A stretch of DNA of 64,000 nt from Pseudorhodobacter sp. PARRP1 (GTDB taxonomy: Bacteria > Pseudomonadota > Alphaproteobacteria > Rhodobacterales > Rhodobacteraceae), in NCBI GenBank assembly GCA_002256245.1, contig NKIU01000003.1:310001-374000 (forward strand), in the 5' to 3' direction. The notes below the pieces were generated by a model, which was given only the letters and a program-made list of their open reading frames with translations, was not told where the DNA came from and made no database searches. This document shows, piece by piece, positions 25,029 through 34,699 of the stretch. A program made the translations under genes and the position numbers. Position 1 is the first letter of the stretch; each line of letters starts with the position of its first letter.

Positions 25029-26546
25029 CTAGTGGCTCACGGCTTCGCCCGAGGCGGCCATGATCTTTTCTTTGGCGACAGTGTGATCAAACTCGGCGGA
25101 AATCCGGCCGCGGTGCATGACGATGATGCGATGCGCAATCGAAAGGCACTCGCCGACTTCCGAGGTGGAATAGACCACGGCAAGGCCTTGCTTTGCGCCC
25201 TCGGCAAGCAGGCGGAACACCTCGGCCTTCGCGCCAATGTCGATGCCCCGGCTGGGCTCGTCCAGCACGATGACCGATGGCTTGGTGGCCAGCATCTTGC
25301 CGATCACCACCTTTTGCTGGTTGCCGCCCGAAAGCGATCCGATTGGTGCAGCGCCAGAAGCATCGGTTTTCACCGTGACCGTGCGGATGGCATCTGCCAC
25401 CACAGCGGCCTCGGCGCGGCGAGAGGTGAACAGCCCCTTGGTGAACGCGCCGATGCTGGCCAGTGACAGATTTTGCCCCACCGTCATGGTCTGCACCAGC
25501 CCGTCGCGCTGGCGATCTTCCGGCACCAGCACCAGCCCCTTTGCGATGCGCTGCGCGATGGTCAAGCCAGACACATCCTGCCCCTGCAACAACACGCGGC
25601 CACCTGATGGGGCCAGCCTGCCTGCCACACATTCCAGCAGTTCCGTGCGGCCCGCACCCATAAGCCCATAGATACAAACGATTTCCCCGGCGCGGACGGA
25701 AAGCGAAAGCCGATCCACCACCGAAAACCCGACCCCCGCCGCATCGGGCACCGACAGGTTTTCGATGCTCAGCGCCGTCGGCCCCATCGTGTAACCGCCC
25801 GGCGGGCTGCCAAGGTCGAAATTCTCGCCCACCATGTTGCGCACGATCCATTCCAGATCAATCGCGCCGCGCTCGGCATAGGCGGTCATCGCGCCATCAC
25901 GCAAAACCACCGCATGATTGGTGATCTGCAATGCCTCTTCCAGGTGGTGCGAGATATAGACAATCGACACGCCGCGCGCCGTCAGATCGCGGATCACCTT
26001 GAACAGCACTTCGACTTCGGTCGCAGACAGCGCACTGGTCGGCTCGTCCATGATCAGAATACGGCTGTTGACGGACAACGCGCGGGCAATTTCCACGATC
26101 TGCTGCTGGCCAAGGCGCAATTCCTCAACCGGGGTCAGCGGATCAATGTCTTCTTCCAACTCGGCCATCAAAGCGCGGGTCTGGCGCTCTTCCTCGGCAA
26201 AATCGACGCCCGAGCGCGTCATGATCTCGCGCCCCATGAAGATATTGTCACGCACGTTCATATTCAGCGCAAGGCTAAGCTCTTGGTGAATAATCGAAAT
26301 CCCACGATTGCGCGCATCGGTGGAATTGGCAAAGGTGACAGGCGCGCCATCCAGCACGATCTCGCCAGACGTGGGCTGCACCACGCCCGACAGGATCTTC
26401 ATCAGCGTCGATTTGCCCGCGCCGTTCTCGCCGAACAAGGTCGTGACTTGGCCTTGGTGAATATCAAAATTCACCCCCTTCAGCGCATGAATATTGCCAT
26501 AGGATTTGGCAATATTGCGTGCCGACAGAACCGGAGCGGCGGTCAT
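25029..26546 (-). CDS. eryE: EryE-type polyol ABC transporter ATPase, two ABC domains
   Basis: The 505-residue protein has two ABC modules, as usual in CUT2 systems. The first has Walker [10 protein letters not shown] near residue 38, signature LRLGQQQ and Walker B LIMDEPTSAL. The second, from about residue 250, has the typical degenerate Walker A GLMGAGRTE, signature LSGGNQQK and Walker B IVLDEPSRGIDIG. It energises tetritol uptake. Its start overlaps the stop of the DUF2291 gene by four bases. Confidence 0.87.
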   Translation of the reverse strand: MTAAPVLSARNIAKSYGNIHALKGVNFDIHQGQVTTLFGENGAGKSTLMKILSGVVQPTSGEIVLDGAPVTFANSTDARNRGISIIHQELSLALNMNVRDNIFMGREIMTRSGVDFAEEERQTRALMAELEEDIDPLTPVEELRLGQQQIVEIARALSVNSRILIMDEPTSALSATEVEVLFKVIRDLTARGVSIVYISHHLEEALQITNHAVVLRDGAMTAYAERGAIDLEWIVRNMVGENFDLGSPPGGYTMGPTALSIENLSVPDAAGVGFSVVDRLSLSVRAGEIVCIYGLMGAGRTELLECVAGRLAPSGGRVLLQGQDVSGLTIAQRIAKGLVLVPEDRQRDGLVQTMTVGQNLSLASIGAFTKGLFTSRRAEAAVVADAIRTVTVKTDASGAAPIGSLSGGNQQKVVIGKMLATKPSVIVLDEPSRGIDIGAKAEVFRLLAEGAKQGLAVVYSTSEVGECLSIAHRIIVMHRGRISAEFDHTVAKEKIMAASGEAVSH

Positions 26547-27190
26547 TTCACCTCCAGCGAAACCGGGGTGATCAGCCAGTTTTTCGGATTGACCAGCTTG
26601 AACGCGCCGACCACCGTCACGGTTTTGCCGGTCAGGGCAGAGTTGTCGATGCCATCCAGCACCAGCTTTTTCAACTCTTTGTTCAGCGCCGAGCCTGCGT
26701 CCTGATATTCGATCTGGTTGGTGAACTGGCTGAAGTTGATCTCGCCCGTGGCGTCCCGCAATTCGGTGCCGTTGATGGCAGGGCCGGTCTGCACCCGCAG
26801 GCGCACGGGCGCGGAAATTCCTGCGACATCAACATAGTAGATGCCAGATTTGCCCTCGCCCACAATGCCTTGCAGCTTCACCGGATAGACCCCGGCCACG
26901 CTGTATTTCGCCTCGGCGGCCTTGGGATCGGCGGCGATGGCATTGGCCAGCTCTACCGCATCCACGGCCCTCGCGGTGATGTTGGCCTGGACAATCGGGA
27001 AGGTTGCAACCCCATAAGCCTCGGGCGAGAATTTCGCGGCCCGCACATCGGCGTCCGAGCCGATCTGCACCACGGTCGTATCCAGCGCCATCGCCCCCAG
27101 CACCGCCACGATGACGGCGGCGGTGATCAGGTGCACGCGGCGCAAGCGCGGCTGCGGCGAAAGCGGGGCTGTGTCGGGCAGTTGGCTCAT
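26543..27190 (-). CDS. DUF2291 periplasmic protein linked to sugar ABC transport
   Basis: The 215-residue protein has one N-terminal membrane anchor (residues about 19-36) and a periplasmic domain of the DUF2291 type, with motifs VYPVKLQGIVGEGKSGIYYVDVAG-like and FTNQIEYQDAGSALN. Members of this family are repeatedly encoded at the head of CUT2 polyol transporter operons in alphaproteobacteria, but their biochemical role is not established. It is the first gene of the eryEFG operon and is coupled to eryE by an ATGA overlap. Confidence 0.8.
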   Translation of the reverse strand: MSQLPDTAPLSPQPRLRRVHLITAAVIVAVLGAMALDTTVVQIGSDADVRAAKFSPEAYGVATFPIVQANITARAVDAVELANAIAADPKAAEAKYSVAGVYPVKLQGIVGEGKSGIYYVDVAGISAPVRLRVQTGPAINGTELRDATGEINFSQFTNQIEYQDAGSALNKELKKLVLDGIDNSALTGKTVTVVGAFKLVNPKNWLITPVSLEVK

Positions 27191-27385
27191 CGCGCATCGA
27201 CCTTCAAGTTAGCGGTGGATGCGCTAAAGGAATGGTGTGCCAACCGATGCGCTGGCACGGGATGCGTTTGCACGGTGTGCAAGCGCATCGCGCCGTGTGG
27301 CGTCTGCTTTGACGGCATGTCTCCCCCCTTCTGCCAAATGGCGCAGCGCGTTTCCTCCCGCTGCCCCGGTTTGGCTGTCGCACAT

Positions 27386-27408
27386 CCATAACCGTGATAG
27401 AGTTATGG
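27386..27408. promoter_or_regulatory. Inverted repeat, candidate EryD or DeoR operator
   Basis: CCATAAC-N9-GTTATGG is a perfect 7-bp inverted repeat about 196 bases upstream of the DUF2291 start. On the minus strand it overlaps a possible -10 box (CTGACA-N16-TATCAC), a position typical for a repressor site. Confidence 0.45.
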
Positions 27409-27732
27409 TATCAACTGTCAGCACAGTGTTATAAGTTTTCCGCCCTGTCAATCGAGTCTTTGATCGAAGGCCCACAGCAAAAGGCACTGGCGGCAGGCTT
27501 CATCTTGGTGCGCCTGCCCGAGTCCCGCCCCCCCTGCTGCACGCGCGAAAATTGCTGCGCTGCGGCGGAAATTGCAGGGGCGACATTAGGGAAATTGCGA
27601 CCAAATCGTTGTTAATATTAGACAAAAAATAAATCAGCGCACAGAAATTCACTAGGCGTCGCCCTTGACCAACAGTCAGCCGCAGATTGTCTCGTGCTTG
27701 CGGTTCTGTGGCTGTGGCATCGGTTGACAGAG

Positions 27733-27802
27733 TTCAGTTTATCTGAAAGAAATTGCGGTGTCCGTAAAATAATTCATCTTCTGTGTTATCTTTCTGTGAT
27801 AA
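27733..27802. promoter_or_regulatory. Two small palindromes upstream of eryA
   Basis: TTCAG-N5-CTGAA (27733-27747) and TTATC-N7-GATAA (27786-27802) lie downstream of TTGACA at 27724. Both are AT-rich and 50-120 bases before the eryA start. Either could be a SorC-type (EryD) operator; the short arms make this weak. Confidence 0.3.
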
Positions 27803-27851
27803 GCGGATTCTGATCGCAAGGCGAATGTTCGGTGCGGGCAAAGGGGGGGGT

Positions 27852-29408
27852 ATGGCTGAGGTTTTGATCGGCATCGATTCGGGCACTTCGGTGGTGAAGG
27901 CGGTGGCGTTCACCTTGCAGGGCGTGCAGATCGCGGCTTTTGCCGTGCCCAATGCCTATGTGACCGCGGGCGACGGGGCGGCAACGCAGAATCTGGCGCA
28001 GACCTGGGCAGATTGTGTCGCGGCGCTGCGCGGTCTGGCAGAGCAAGTGCCAGATCTCGCCGCGCGCACAGCGGCAGTTTCGGTCACGGCGCAGGGTGAT
28101 GGGACTTGGCTTGTCGGCAAGGCCAACCAGCCAGTCGCCGATGCGTGGCTGTGGTTGGATGCGCGCGCAGCACCCACCGTCGCGCGCCTTGCTGCAAGCC
28201 CCGCAAACCGCGCGCGGTTTGAGGCGACGGGCACCGGTCTGAACACCTGCCAGCAGGGCGCGCAAATGGCGCATATGGACCGCTTCCACCCCGAGCTTCT
28301 GGACGCGGCCGAGGTGGTCTTGCACTGCAAAGACTGGCTTTATCTTAACCTGACAGGCGTGCGCGCCACCGATCCTTCCGAGGCCAGCTTTACCTTTGGC
28401 AACTATCGCAGCCGCGCCTATGACGACGTGGTGATTGACGCGCTGAGTCTTTCACATCGCAGCCATCTGCTGCCCGAGATCATCGACGGCACCCGTGTCA
28501 CGCATCCGCTTACCCCGCAGGCCGCGGCGGCCACGGGCTTGCGCGCGGGCACGCCTGTCAGCCTGGGGTTTGTTGACATGGTGATGACGGCGCTTGGTGC
28601 GGGCGTGCACACCGGTACGGCGGGGGCTGCGTGTTCAACCGTGGGGTCAACCGGCGTGCACATGCGCGCAACGCCCGTGGCGAGCGTGCATCTGAACGCC
28701 GAGGGCACCGGCTATGTGATCTGCCTGCCGGTGCCGGATATGGTGACACAGGTGCAAACCAACATGGCCGCCACGCTGAACATAGACTGGGTGCTGCGGA
28801 TGGCGGCTGACCTCATGTCAGACTTTGGCCGCCCCACCAAACACGCAGACCTTGTGCCCTTGATCGAAAGTTGGCTTGCCGCCAGCAAACCCGGCGCGCT
28901 GCTCTATCATCCCTACATCTCGGAAGCGGGCGAGCGGGGGCCGTTCGTGAACGCCTGCGCCCGCGCGGGCTTTGTCGGGCTGAACTTCAACCACCGTTTC
29001 GCCGACCTGTTGCGCGCCGTGGTCGAAGGCCTGGGCATGGCGACCCGTGATTGCTATGCCGCGATGGGGGCCAAGCCGTTGGAATTGCGCATGACGGGTG
29101 GCGCTGCGCGCTCGAAGGGGTTGCGCGGCATCTTGTCGGCCGCGGTCGATGCACCCGTGCGCGTCTCGTCGCGCGAAGAAGCCGGTGCTGCCGCTGCGGC
29201 GATGATGTCTGCGGTGGCGATCGGCGCGTATCCGACGATGGATGCCTGCGTGGCCGAATGGGTCACGCCCCTGCTGGGCCCGGCAGAAGCCCCGGATGCT
29301 GCCCTGACCGCCACCTATGCGCAAAGCTACACCGCCTACAAATCCGCCCGCGAGGGTCTGACCGAAGCATGGTCGGGCCTTGCTGCGATCCGCCACGGCA
29401 AAGGATAA
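27852..29408 (+). CDS. eryA: Erythritol kinase EryA (FGGY family)
   Basis: The 518-residue protein starts MAEVLIGIDSGTSVVKAVAF, the FGGY phosphate-binding motif. It has the catalytic-Asp region LGFVDMVMTALGAG and the C-terminal LRMTGGAARSKGLRGILS signature. Length and operon position match the Brucella and rhizobial erythritol kinases, which make L-erythritol-4-phosphate with ATP. A run of eight Gs directly precedes the ATG at 27852 and serves as the ribosome-binding site; in-frame starts further up (27783, 27825) are weaker. eryB follows four bases after the stop. Confidence 0.87.
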   Translation: MAEVLIGIDSGTSVVKAVAFTLQGVQIAAFAVPNAYVTAGDGAATQNLAQTWADCVAALRGLAEQVPDLAARTAAVSVTAQGDGTWLVGKANQPVADAWLWLDARAAPTVARLAASPANRARFEATGTGLNTCQQGAQMAHMDRFHPELLDAAEVVLHCKDWLYLNLTGVRATDPSEASFTFGNYRSRAYDDVVIDALSLSHRSHLLPEIIDGTRVTHPLTPQAAAATGLRAGTPVSLGFVDMVMTALGAGVHTGTAGAACSTVGSTGVHMRATPVASVHLNAEGTGYVICLPVPDMVTQVQTNMAATLNIDWVLRMAADLMSDFGRPTKHADLVPLIESWLAASKPGALLYHPYISEAGERGPFVNACARAGFVGLNFNHRFADLLRAVVEGLGMATRDCYAAMGAKPLELRMTGGAARSKGLRGILSAAVDAPVRVSSREEAGAAAAAMMSAVAIGAYPTMDACVAEWVTPLLGPAEAPDAALTATYAQSYTAYKSAREGLTEAWSGLAAIRHGKG

Positions 29409-29412
29409 AGAC

Positions 29413-30936
29413 ATGAGCCTAAGCACTTCCAACGCTAGAAATTCTGACCCAAGCAGCGTTGATCTGTTTGTGATCGGCGGCGGCATCAACGGCGCGGGGC
29501 TTGCGCGCGATGCGGCAGGGCGGGGGCTTTCGGTGGTGCTGTGCGAGAAAGACGATCTTGCGCAGGGCACCTCGTCGCGCTCGGGCAAGCTGGTGCATGG
29601 CGGCCTGCGCTATCTGGAGTATTACGAATTTCGCCTTGTGCGCGAGGCGCTTATCGAGCGTGAAGTGCTGCTGAACGCAGCCCCCCATATCATCTGGCCG
29701 ATGCGGTTCGTGCTGCCACATTCGCCCACCGACCGGCCCGCGTGGCTGGTGCGGTTGGGCCTGTTTCTTTACGACCATCTCGGCGGGCGCAAAAAGCTGC
29801 CCGGCACGCGCATGCTCGATCTGCGCCGTGATCCACAGGGCGCGCCGATCATGGATCAGTATAAACGCGGCTTTGAATATTCGGACTGCTGGGTCGATGA
29901 CGCGCGACTGGTGGTGCTGAACGCGCTTGACGCCGCCGAGCGCGGTGCGCAAGTGCTGACCCGCACCGCCTGCACCAGCGCGCGGCGCGAGCACGGCGCC
30001 TGGACGGTTGAGACCACCGATCAGAACGGCGAAAAGCGCCAGTTCCGCGCGAAATGTCTGGTCAATGCCGCCGGGCCTTGGGTGACGGATGTGGTCACAC
30101 GGGTGGCGGGCAGCAACTCGGCCCGCAACGTGCGCCTTGTGAAGGGCAGCCACATCATCGTGCCGAAATTCTGGTCGGGCGAACATGCCTACCTTGTGCA
30201 AAATCACGACAAGCGGGTGATTTTCATCAACCCTTATGAGGGCGACAAGGCGCTGATTGGCACCACCGATGTGGCCTATGAGGGGCGCGCCGAAGAGGTG
30301 CAGGCGACCGAGGCCGAGATCGAATATCTGATCGCCGCCGTTAACCGCTATTTCAAGGAAAAGCTGCGCCGCTCGGATGTGGTGCATCACTTCTCGGGCG
30401 TGCGACCCTTGTTTGACGATGGCAAGGGCAACCCTTCGGCTGTGACGCGCGACTATGTGTTTGATCTGGATGAGACAGGGGGTGCGGCGCTTTTGAACGT
30501 GTTCGGCGGCAAGATCACCACCTTCCGCGAGCTGGCAGAGCGCGGCTTGCACCGGCTGAAAGCGATATTCCCGCAGATGGGCCCCGATTGGACAGCCGCG
30601 GCAAAATTGCCGGGTGGCGAGATGCCGAATGCCGATTACGAAAGCTTCGCCAATAGCTTGCGTGAGGCCTACCCATGGATGCCACGCAGCCTGATTGCGC
30701 ATTATGGCCGCCACTATGGCACGCGCACCCATGATCTGGTTGTGCAGGGACAGGGGCTTGACGGCCTTGGCCAACACTTCGGCGGCGATCTTTATGAGGC
30801 CGAGGCCCGCTATCTGATCGCCCGCGAATGGGCGCAAACCGCAGAAGATATTCTGACCCGGCGCACCAAGCACAACCTGCACCTTACGGCAGAGCAGCGG
30901 GCGGCCTTTACCGCGTGGATGGAACAGGTGGCCTAA
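29413..30936 (+). CDS. eryB: Erythritol-phosphate dehydrogenase EryB (GlpD family)
   Basis: The 507-residue flavoprotein has the FAD motif IGGGINGAGLARDAAGRGLS-type near residues 20-38. It has the intact family motif GTSSRSGKLVHGGLRYLE, then CLVNAAGPW and HHFSGVRPLFDD. It oxidises L-erythritol-4-phosphate to a tetrulose-4-phosphate, feeding electrons to the respiratory chain. Fusion of its path with EryA and EryC is supported by gene order and 1-4 base spacing. Glycerol-3-phosphate dehydrogenase is the alternative reading by sequence alone; the context makes EryB more likely. Confidence 0.87.
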   Translation: MSLSTSNARNSDPSSVDLFVIGGGINGAGLARDAAGRGLSVVLCEKDDLAQGTSSRSGKLVHGGLRYLEYYEFRLVREALIEREVLLNAAPHIIWPMRFVLPHSPTDRPAWLVRLGLFLYDHLGGRKKLPGTRMLDLRRDPQGAPIMDQYKRGFEYSDCWVDDARLVVLNALDAAERGAQVLTRTACTSARREHGAWTVETTDQNGEKRQFRAKCLVNAAGPWVTDVVTRVAGSNSARNVRLVKGSHIIVPKFWSGEHAYLVQNHDKRVIFINPYEGDKALIGTTDVAYEGRAEEVQATEAEIEYLIAAVNRYFKEKLRRSDVVHHFSGVRPLFDDGKGNPSAVTRDYVFDLDETGGAALLNVFGGKITTFRELAERGLHRLKAIFPQMGPDWTAAAKLPGGEMPNADYESFANSLREAYPWMPRSLIAHYGRHYGTRTHDLVVQGQGLDGLGQHFGGDLYEAEARYLIAREWAQTAEDILTRRTKHNLHLTAEQRAAFTAWMEQVA

Positions 30937-30937
30937 G

Positions 30938-31867
30938 ATGTTAACACTTTCCCTCAACACCAACCCGCTGGTGAACCGTTTCGCCGACCCGGATGATCTG
31001 ATCAACACCGTGGCCCGTGATCTGCGCATCCGCGATCTGCAACTGACGCACGAGTTCATCAATCCGTCCTGGCCCGCCCCGGTGATCCGCCGCCTGACCC
31101 GCCAGATGCAGGCCGCATTGCAGCGCACCGGGGTGCGGGTGACTTCGGGCATGACCGGCCCCTACGGACGTCTGAACCACTTCGGCCACCCCGACCGTGA
31201 CGTGCGACGGTATTATATCGACTGGTTCAAGACCTTCGCCGATATCACCGCCGACTTGGGCGGCACATCGGTCGGCACGCAGTTTGCGATCTTCACATAT
31301 CAGGATTTCGACGACCCCATCCGGCGCGAAAACCTGACGCAGATTGCGATTGATGCATGGGCCGAGGTCGCCGAACATGCCAAATCCGCCGGGCTGTCCT
31401 ATGTGTTCTGGGAGCCGATGAGCGTGGGCCGCGAGTTTGGCGAGACCATCGCCGCCGCAATGGCGCTGCAAGATCGGCTGACCGCGGCCAATATGGCGGT
31501 GCCGATGTGGATGATGGCCGACATTGACCATGGCGATCTGACCAGCCCGAACCCCGATGATGTGGACCCCTACGCCTGGGCGCGTGCCGTGCCCAAGGTT
31601 TCTCCGATTATCCATATAAAGCAAAGCCTTATGGACAAGGGCGGCCACCGCCCCTTCACCGCCGCTTTCAACGCCAAGGGCCGGATTCAGCCCGAACCCT
31701 TGCTTGCGGCTTTTGCTGCGGGCGGCGCCAAAGACAACGAAATCTGTCTGGAGTTGTCGTTCAAGGAACGCGACCCGAATGACCGCGAGGTGATCGCGCA
31801 GATCGCCGAAAGCGTTGCATTCTGGGCGCCGCACATTCACAGCGGTGTCAACGACTTGCATATCTGA
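30938..31867 (+). CDS. eryC: EryC, tetrulose-4-phosphate racemase/epimerase-like
   Basis: The 309-residue TIM-barrel protein of the xylose-isomerase-like fold starts MLTLSLNTNPLVNRFADPDD. It contains YVFWEPMSVGREFGE, MWMMADIDHGD and IHIKQSL, probable metal-binding strands. In Brucella EryC interconverts the L and D forms of 3-tetrulose-4-phosphate. The start is one base after the eryB stop. Its length matches EryC proteins of rhizobia. Confidence 0.85.
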   Translation: MLTLSLNTNPLVNRFADPDDLINTVARDLRIRDLQLTHEFINPSWPAPVIRRLTRQMQAALQRTGVRVTSGMTGPYGRLNHFGHPDRDVRRYYIDWFKTFADITADLGGTSVGTQFAIFTYQDFDDPIRRENLTQIAIDAWAEVAEHAKSAGLSYVFWEPMSVGREFGETIAAAMALQDRLTAANMAVPMWMMADIDHGDLTSPNPDDVDPYAWARAVPKVSPIIHIKQSLMDKGGHRPFTAAFNAKGRIQPEPLLAAFAAGGAKDNEICLELSFKERDPNDREVIAQIAESVAFWAPHIHSGVNDLHI

Positions 31868-31877
31868 GGAGGCCGCC

Positions 31878-32999
31878 ATGACTGCATTCGCGTTCCTGAC
31901 TGCAACGGAAATCCTGTTCGGGCGCGGGCAGGCGGCGCAAGCGGCGGACCGGATCAAGGCGCTTGGCACACGGGTTTTCCTGCTGCACGGCACGCCCGCG
32001 CGCGCTGATTGGCTGGCCGCCGCATTGGCGGGGCAGGGCTGCGCGGTCAGCCGTTTTGTGGTGCAGGGCGAGCCTGACACTGGGATGATCGAGGCTGCCA
32101 CCAAAGCCGCTCAGGGTGCGCAGGTGATCGTCAGCTTGGGCGGTGGCGCTGTGCTTGATGCAGGCAAGGCGGTGGCGGCGATGGTGCCTGCCACGCGGCC
32201 ACTGATGGATCACCTTGAAGTTATTGGCAAATCTCTGCCGCTGGATCATCCACCGCTGCCATTTGTGGCGATCCCCACCACCGCAGGCACCGGCGCGGAA
32301 GTGACGCGCAACGCCGTGATCGGTTCGGCCGCGCATCAGCGCAAGGTCAGCCTGCGCGACAAGCGGATGCTGCCCGCGCTTGCCATTATCGACCCCGCTT
32401 TGACCGATGGCACCCCGAAATCCGTGACACTCGCCTCGGGTCTGGATGCGATCACCCAAGTGATCGAGCCCTACATCTGCACCCGCGCCAACCGCTTGAC
32501 CGATGCCTTGTGCCGCGACGCCATCCCGCTGGGCCTGCGCGCGCTGCGCCGCTTGATGGAGGCTGAAGACCCGCAGGCGCGTGACGATATGGCTTGGGTC
32601 AGCCTGTGCGGCGGGTTGGCGCTGGCCAACGCGGGCCTTGGCGTCATCCACGGGCTGGCGGGGCCGCTGGGCGGTTTGCTGCCCGCACCACATGGTGCGA
32701 TCTGCGGGGCGCTGCTGCCGCACGGCCTTGCGCTGAACGCCGCCCGTGTGCAGGACGATACCCGCATCCGCCAAGTGATCGGCTGGATCGCACAAGCCTT
32801 TGACACAGATAACGAAAACGCGCTGCCGCTGCTGATCCGCTGGTCGCGCCAGCACGGTTTGCCCACCCTCGCTCAGATGGGATTCACCCCCCAACACCTG
32901 CATCTTGCCGCCGAGGCCGCAGCGGTGTCGTCGTCGATGCAGGCCAATCCGGCGCGGCTTAGCCCCAGTGATCTGGCCATTCTGATGGCCACGGCATGA
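31878..32999 (+). CDS. Iron-containing (group III) alcohol dehydrogenase
   Basis: The 373-residue protein has the NAD(P)-binding VSLGGGAVLDAGKA motif near residue 86 and the metal-site regions FVAIPTTAGTGAEVT, ASGLDAITQVIE and GVIHGLAGPLGG, with the usual Asp and His ligands. It is an NAD(P)-linked dehydrogenase for small polyols or aldehydes. Standard rhizobial and Brucella ery operons do not carry it between eryC and eryD. It could oxidise erythritol or threitol to erythrulose, or reduce an aldehyde by-product. GAGGAGG seven bases upstream supports the ATG at 31878. The stop overlaps eryD by four bases. Confidence 0.87.
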   Translation: MTAFAFLTATEILFGRGQAAQAADRIKALGTRVFLLHGTPARADWLAAALAGQGCAVSRFVVQGEPDTGMIEAATKAAQGAQVIVSLGGGAVLDAGKAVAAMVPATRPLMDHLEVIGKSLPLDHPPLPFVAIPTTAGTGAEVTRNAVIGSAAHQRKVSLRDKRMLPALAIIDPALTDGTPKSVTLASGLDAITQVIEPYICTRANRLTDALCRDAIPLGLRALRRLMEAEDPQARDDMAWVSLCGGLALANAGLGVIHGLAGPLGGLLPAPHGAICGALLPHGLALNAARVQDDTRIRQVIGWIAQAFDTDNENALPLLIRWSRQHGLPTLAQMGFTPQHLHLAAEAAAVSSSMQANPARLSPSDLAILMATA

Positions 33000-33943
33000 C
33001 CCGCGCGGTGGACGCCGAGCAGTCTTTGGCGATCCGCGCCGCCTGGCTGCATTACGTGGGCGGTCTGACGCAAGCGGCGGTGGCGAACCGATTGGGCATC
33101 GCCTCGGTCAAGGCGCACCGCCTGATCGCGCGCGCCGTGGCCGAAGGTGCGGTGAAAGTCACCATCGACGGTGATATCGTCGAATGCGTGGCCTTGGAGA
33201 CCGCCTTGGCCGCCCGTTTCGGGCTGGAATTTTGCGAAGTGGCCCCCGATCTCGAGGAAGTCGGCCTGCCCATCCGCACCTTGGGCATGGCCGCCGCCGG
33301 ATTTCTGCGCCGTCAGATTGATCTCGACAATCGCGCGGTGATTGGCTTGGGTCATGGCCGCACGCTTGCCGCCATGGTGCGCTTTTTGCCCCGCATAGAT
33401 GCGCCTGATCTGAAATTTGTATCGCTGTTGGGCGGGCTTACGCGCAACTACGCCGCCAACCCGCATGACGTGATGCACCGCATCGCCGAGCGCACCGGCG
33501 CGCGCGCCTTTGTCATGCCGGTGCCGTTCTTCGCCAACACCGCCGAGGACCGAGAGGTGCTGTTGGCGCAGCGCGGTGTGGCCGAGGTGTTCGCGCTTGC
33601 GCAAAGCTCGGGCTTGAAACTGGTGGGCATCGGAACCGTCGAGGCCGACGCGCAACTGGTGGCATCTGGAATGATAGAACCGCGTGAAATCAAAGAGATA
33701 CAAGCGCAAAGCGCGGTGGGCGAGATGTTGGGCCATTTCTTTGACAGCGCCGGACGCATCCTGCAAACCCCGCTCACCGCGCGCACCCTTGCCGTCAGCC
33801 TGACCGCAACAGATGATCGCATTGTCGCCATCGCCGGTGGGGCAGACAAGGTGCAGGCCATTCGGGCGGTGTTGTCCAGCCACAGCTTGCGCGGTCTGAT
33901 CACCGATGAGGCCACCGCGCGGGCGCTGGTCGCGCTGGAATGA
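32996..33943 (+). CDS. eryD: EryD, SorC-family regulator of the erythritol operon
   Basis: The 315-residue protein has an N-terminal HTH (GGLTQAAVANRLGIASVKAHRLIARAVAEGAV, about 20-51) and a SorC sugar-binding domain with GLGHGRTLAAM and VGIGTVEAD. In Brucella and rhizobia EryD represses the ery operon and is relieved by an erythritol-derived signal. The ATG overlaps the stop of the alcohol dehydrogenase gene by four bases. A stem-loop follows directly. Confidence 0.85.
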   Translation: MTRAVDAEQSLAIRAAWLHYVGGLTQAAVANRLGIASVKAHRLIARAVAEGAVKVTIDGDIVECVALETALAARFGLEFCEVAPDLEEVGLPIRTLGMAAAGFLRRQIDLDNRAVIGLGHGRTLAAMVRFLPRIDAPDLKFVSLLGGLTRNYAANPHDVMHRIAERTGARAFVMPVPFFANTAEDREVLLAQRGVAEVFALAQSSGLKLVGIGTVEADAQLVASGMIEPREIKEIQAQSAVGEMLGHFFDSAGRILQTPLTARTLAVSLTATDDRIVAIAGGADKVQAIRAVLSSHSLRGLITDEATARALVALE

Positions 33944-33975
33944 GGCCGGGCTGGCCCACCACGGTCGCCCGGCCT
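33943..33975. terminator. Bidirectional stem-loop between eryD and the transaldolase-like gene
   Basis: AGGCCGGGC pairs with GCCCGGCCT around a 15-base loop in the 37-bp gap between the two convergent genes. No T-run is present on the plus strand. It probably ends both transcripts. Confidence 0.5.
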
Positions 33976-33980
33976 ATCGC

Positions 33981-34634
33981 TTACAGAATGGTTTGGCCGG
34001 TGGCCGCCCAATCCTTGGCGAATTGCTCAAGCCCTTTGTCGGTCAGCACATGATTGGCCAAGCCCTTGATAACACTGGGCGGAATCGTCGCCACATCGGC
34101 ACCCGCAAGGGCCGCCTCTTTCACATGGTTGGCGCTGCGGATCGAGGCCGCAAGGATCTGCGTTTCAAACCCGTAGTTGTCGTAAATCTCGCGGATGTCG
34201 CGGATCAGATCCATGCCGTCGATGTTGATATCGTCCAGCCGGCCCAGAAACGGCGAGATATAGGTCGCCCCCGCTTTCGCCGCCAGCAGCGCCTGATTGG
34301 CGGTGAAGCACAACGTCACATTGGTTTTGATACCTTTTTGCGCAAAATACCGGCAGGCCTTCAACCCGGCCAGCGTCAGCGGCAGCTTGATCACCACGTT
34401 CTTGGCGATTTTCGCCAGATGCTCGCCTTCAGCAACCATGCCGTCATATTCCATCGAGGCCACTTCGGCCGAGACCGGGCCTTCGACCAGCGCGCAGATT
34501 TCTGCGATCACCTCTTTGAAATCACGGCCAGATTTCGCGATCAGGCTGGGGTTGGTGGTGACACCATCCAACAGGCCGTAATCGTTCAACTCGGAAATCT
34601 CACTGACAACGGCGGTATCGACAAAGAATTTCAT
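33981..34634 (-). CDS. Transaldolase / fructose-6-phosphate aldolase-like small transaldolase
   Basis: The 217-residue protein begins [13 protein letters not shown] and has [13 protein letters not shown], the Schiff-base lysine in NVVIKLPLT, and [28 protein letters not shown]. All are signatures of short transaldolases (TalC/FSA). It could recycle D-erythrose-4-phosphate from the erythritol pathway with fructose-6-phosphate, or act as an aldolase. AGGAGAGC precedes the ATG at 34634. It is a single gene convergent to eryD and divergent from the DeoR gene at 34786. Confidence 0.87.
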   Translation of the reverse strand: MKFFVDTAVVSEISELNDYGLLDGVTTNPSLIAKSGRDFKEVIAEICALVEGPVSAEVASMEYDGMVAEGEHLAKIAKNVVIKLPLTLAGLKACRYFAQKGIKTNVTLCFTANQALLAAKAGATYISPFLGRLDDINIDGMDLIRDIREIYDNYGFETQILAASIRSANHVKEAALAGADVATIPPSVIKGLANHVLTDKGLEQFAKDWAATGQTIL

Positions 34635-34699
34635 CACGCTCTCCTCTGCGGGAATCGATGGGATATGCTTGGGCCAAGGGCTAAAGGAATTCGCTGAAT

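Larger units (their letters stand above)
27191..27851. promoter_or_regulatory. Divergent control region of the two erythritol operons
   Basis: This 661-bp gap separates eryEFG (leftward) from eryABC (rightward). It is more AT-rich around 27600-27800 than the flanking genes. I see no convincing gene in it. A TTGACA at 27724-27729, followed by two small palindromes, is a plausible promoter/operator area for eryA. The left promoter probably lies near 27390-27420. EryD and the DeoR proteins are the candidate binders. Confidence 0.6.
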
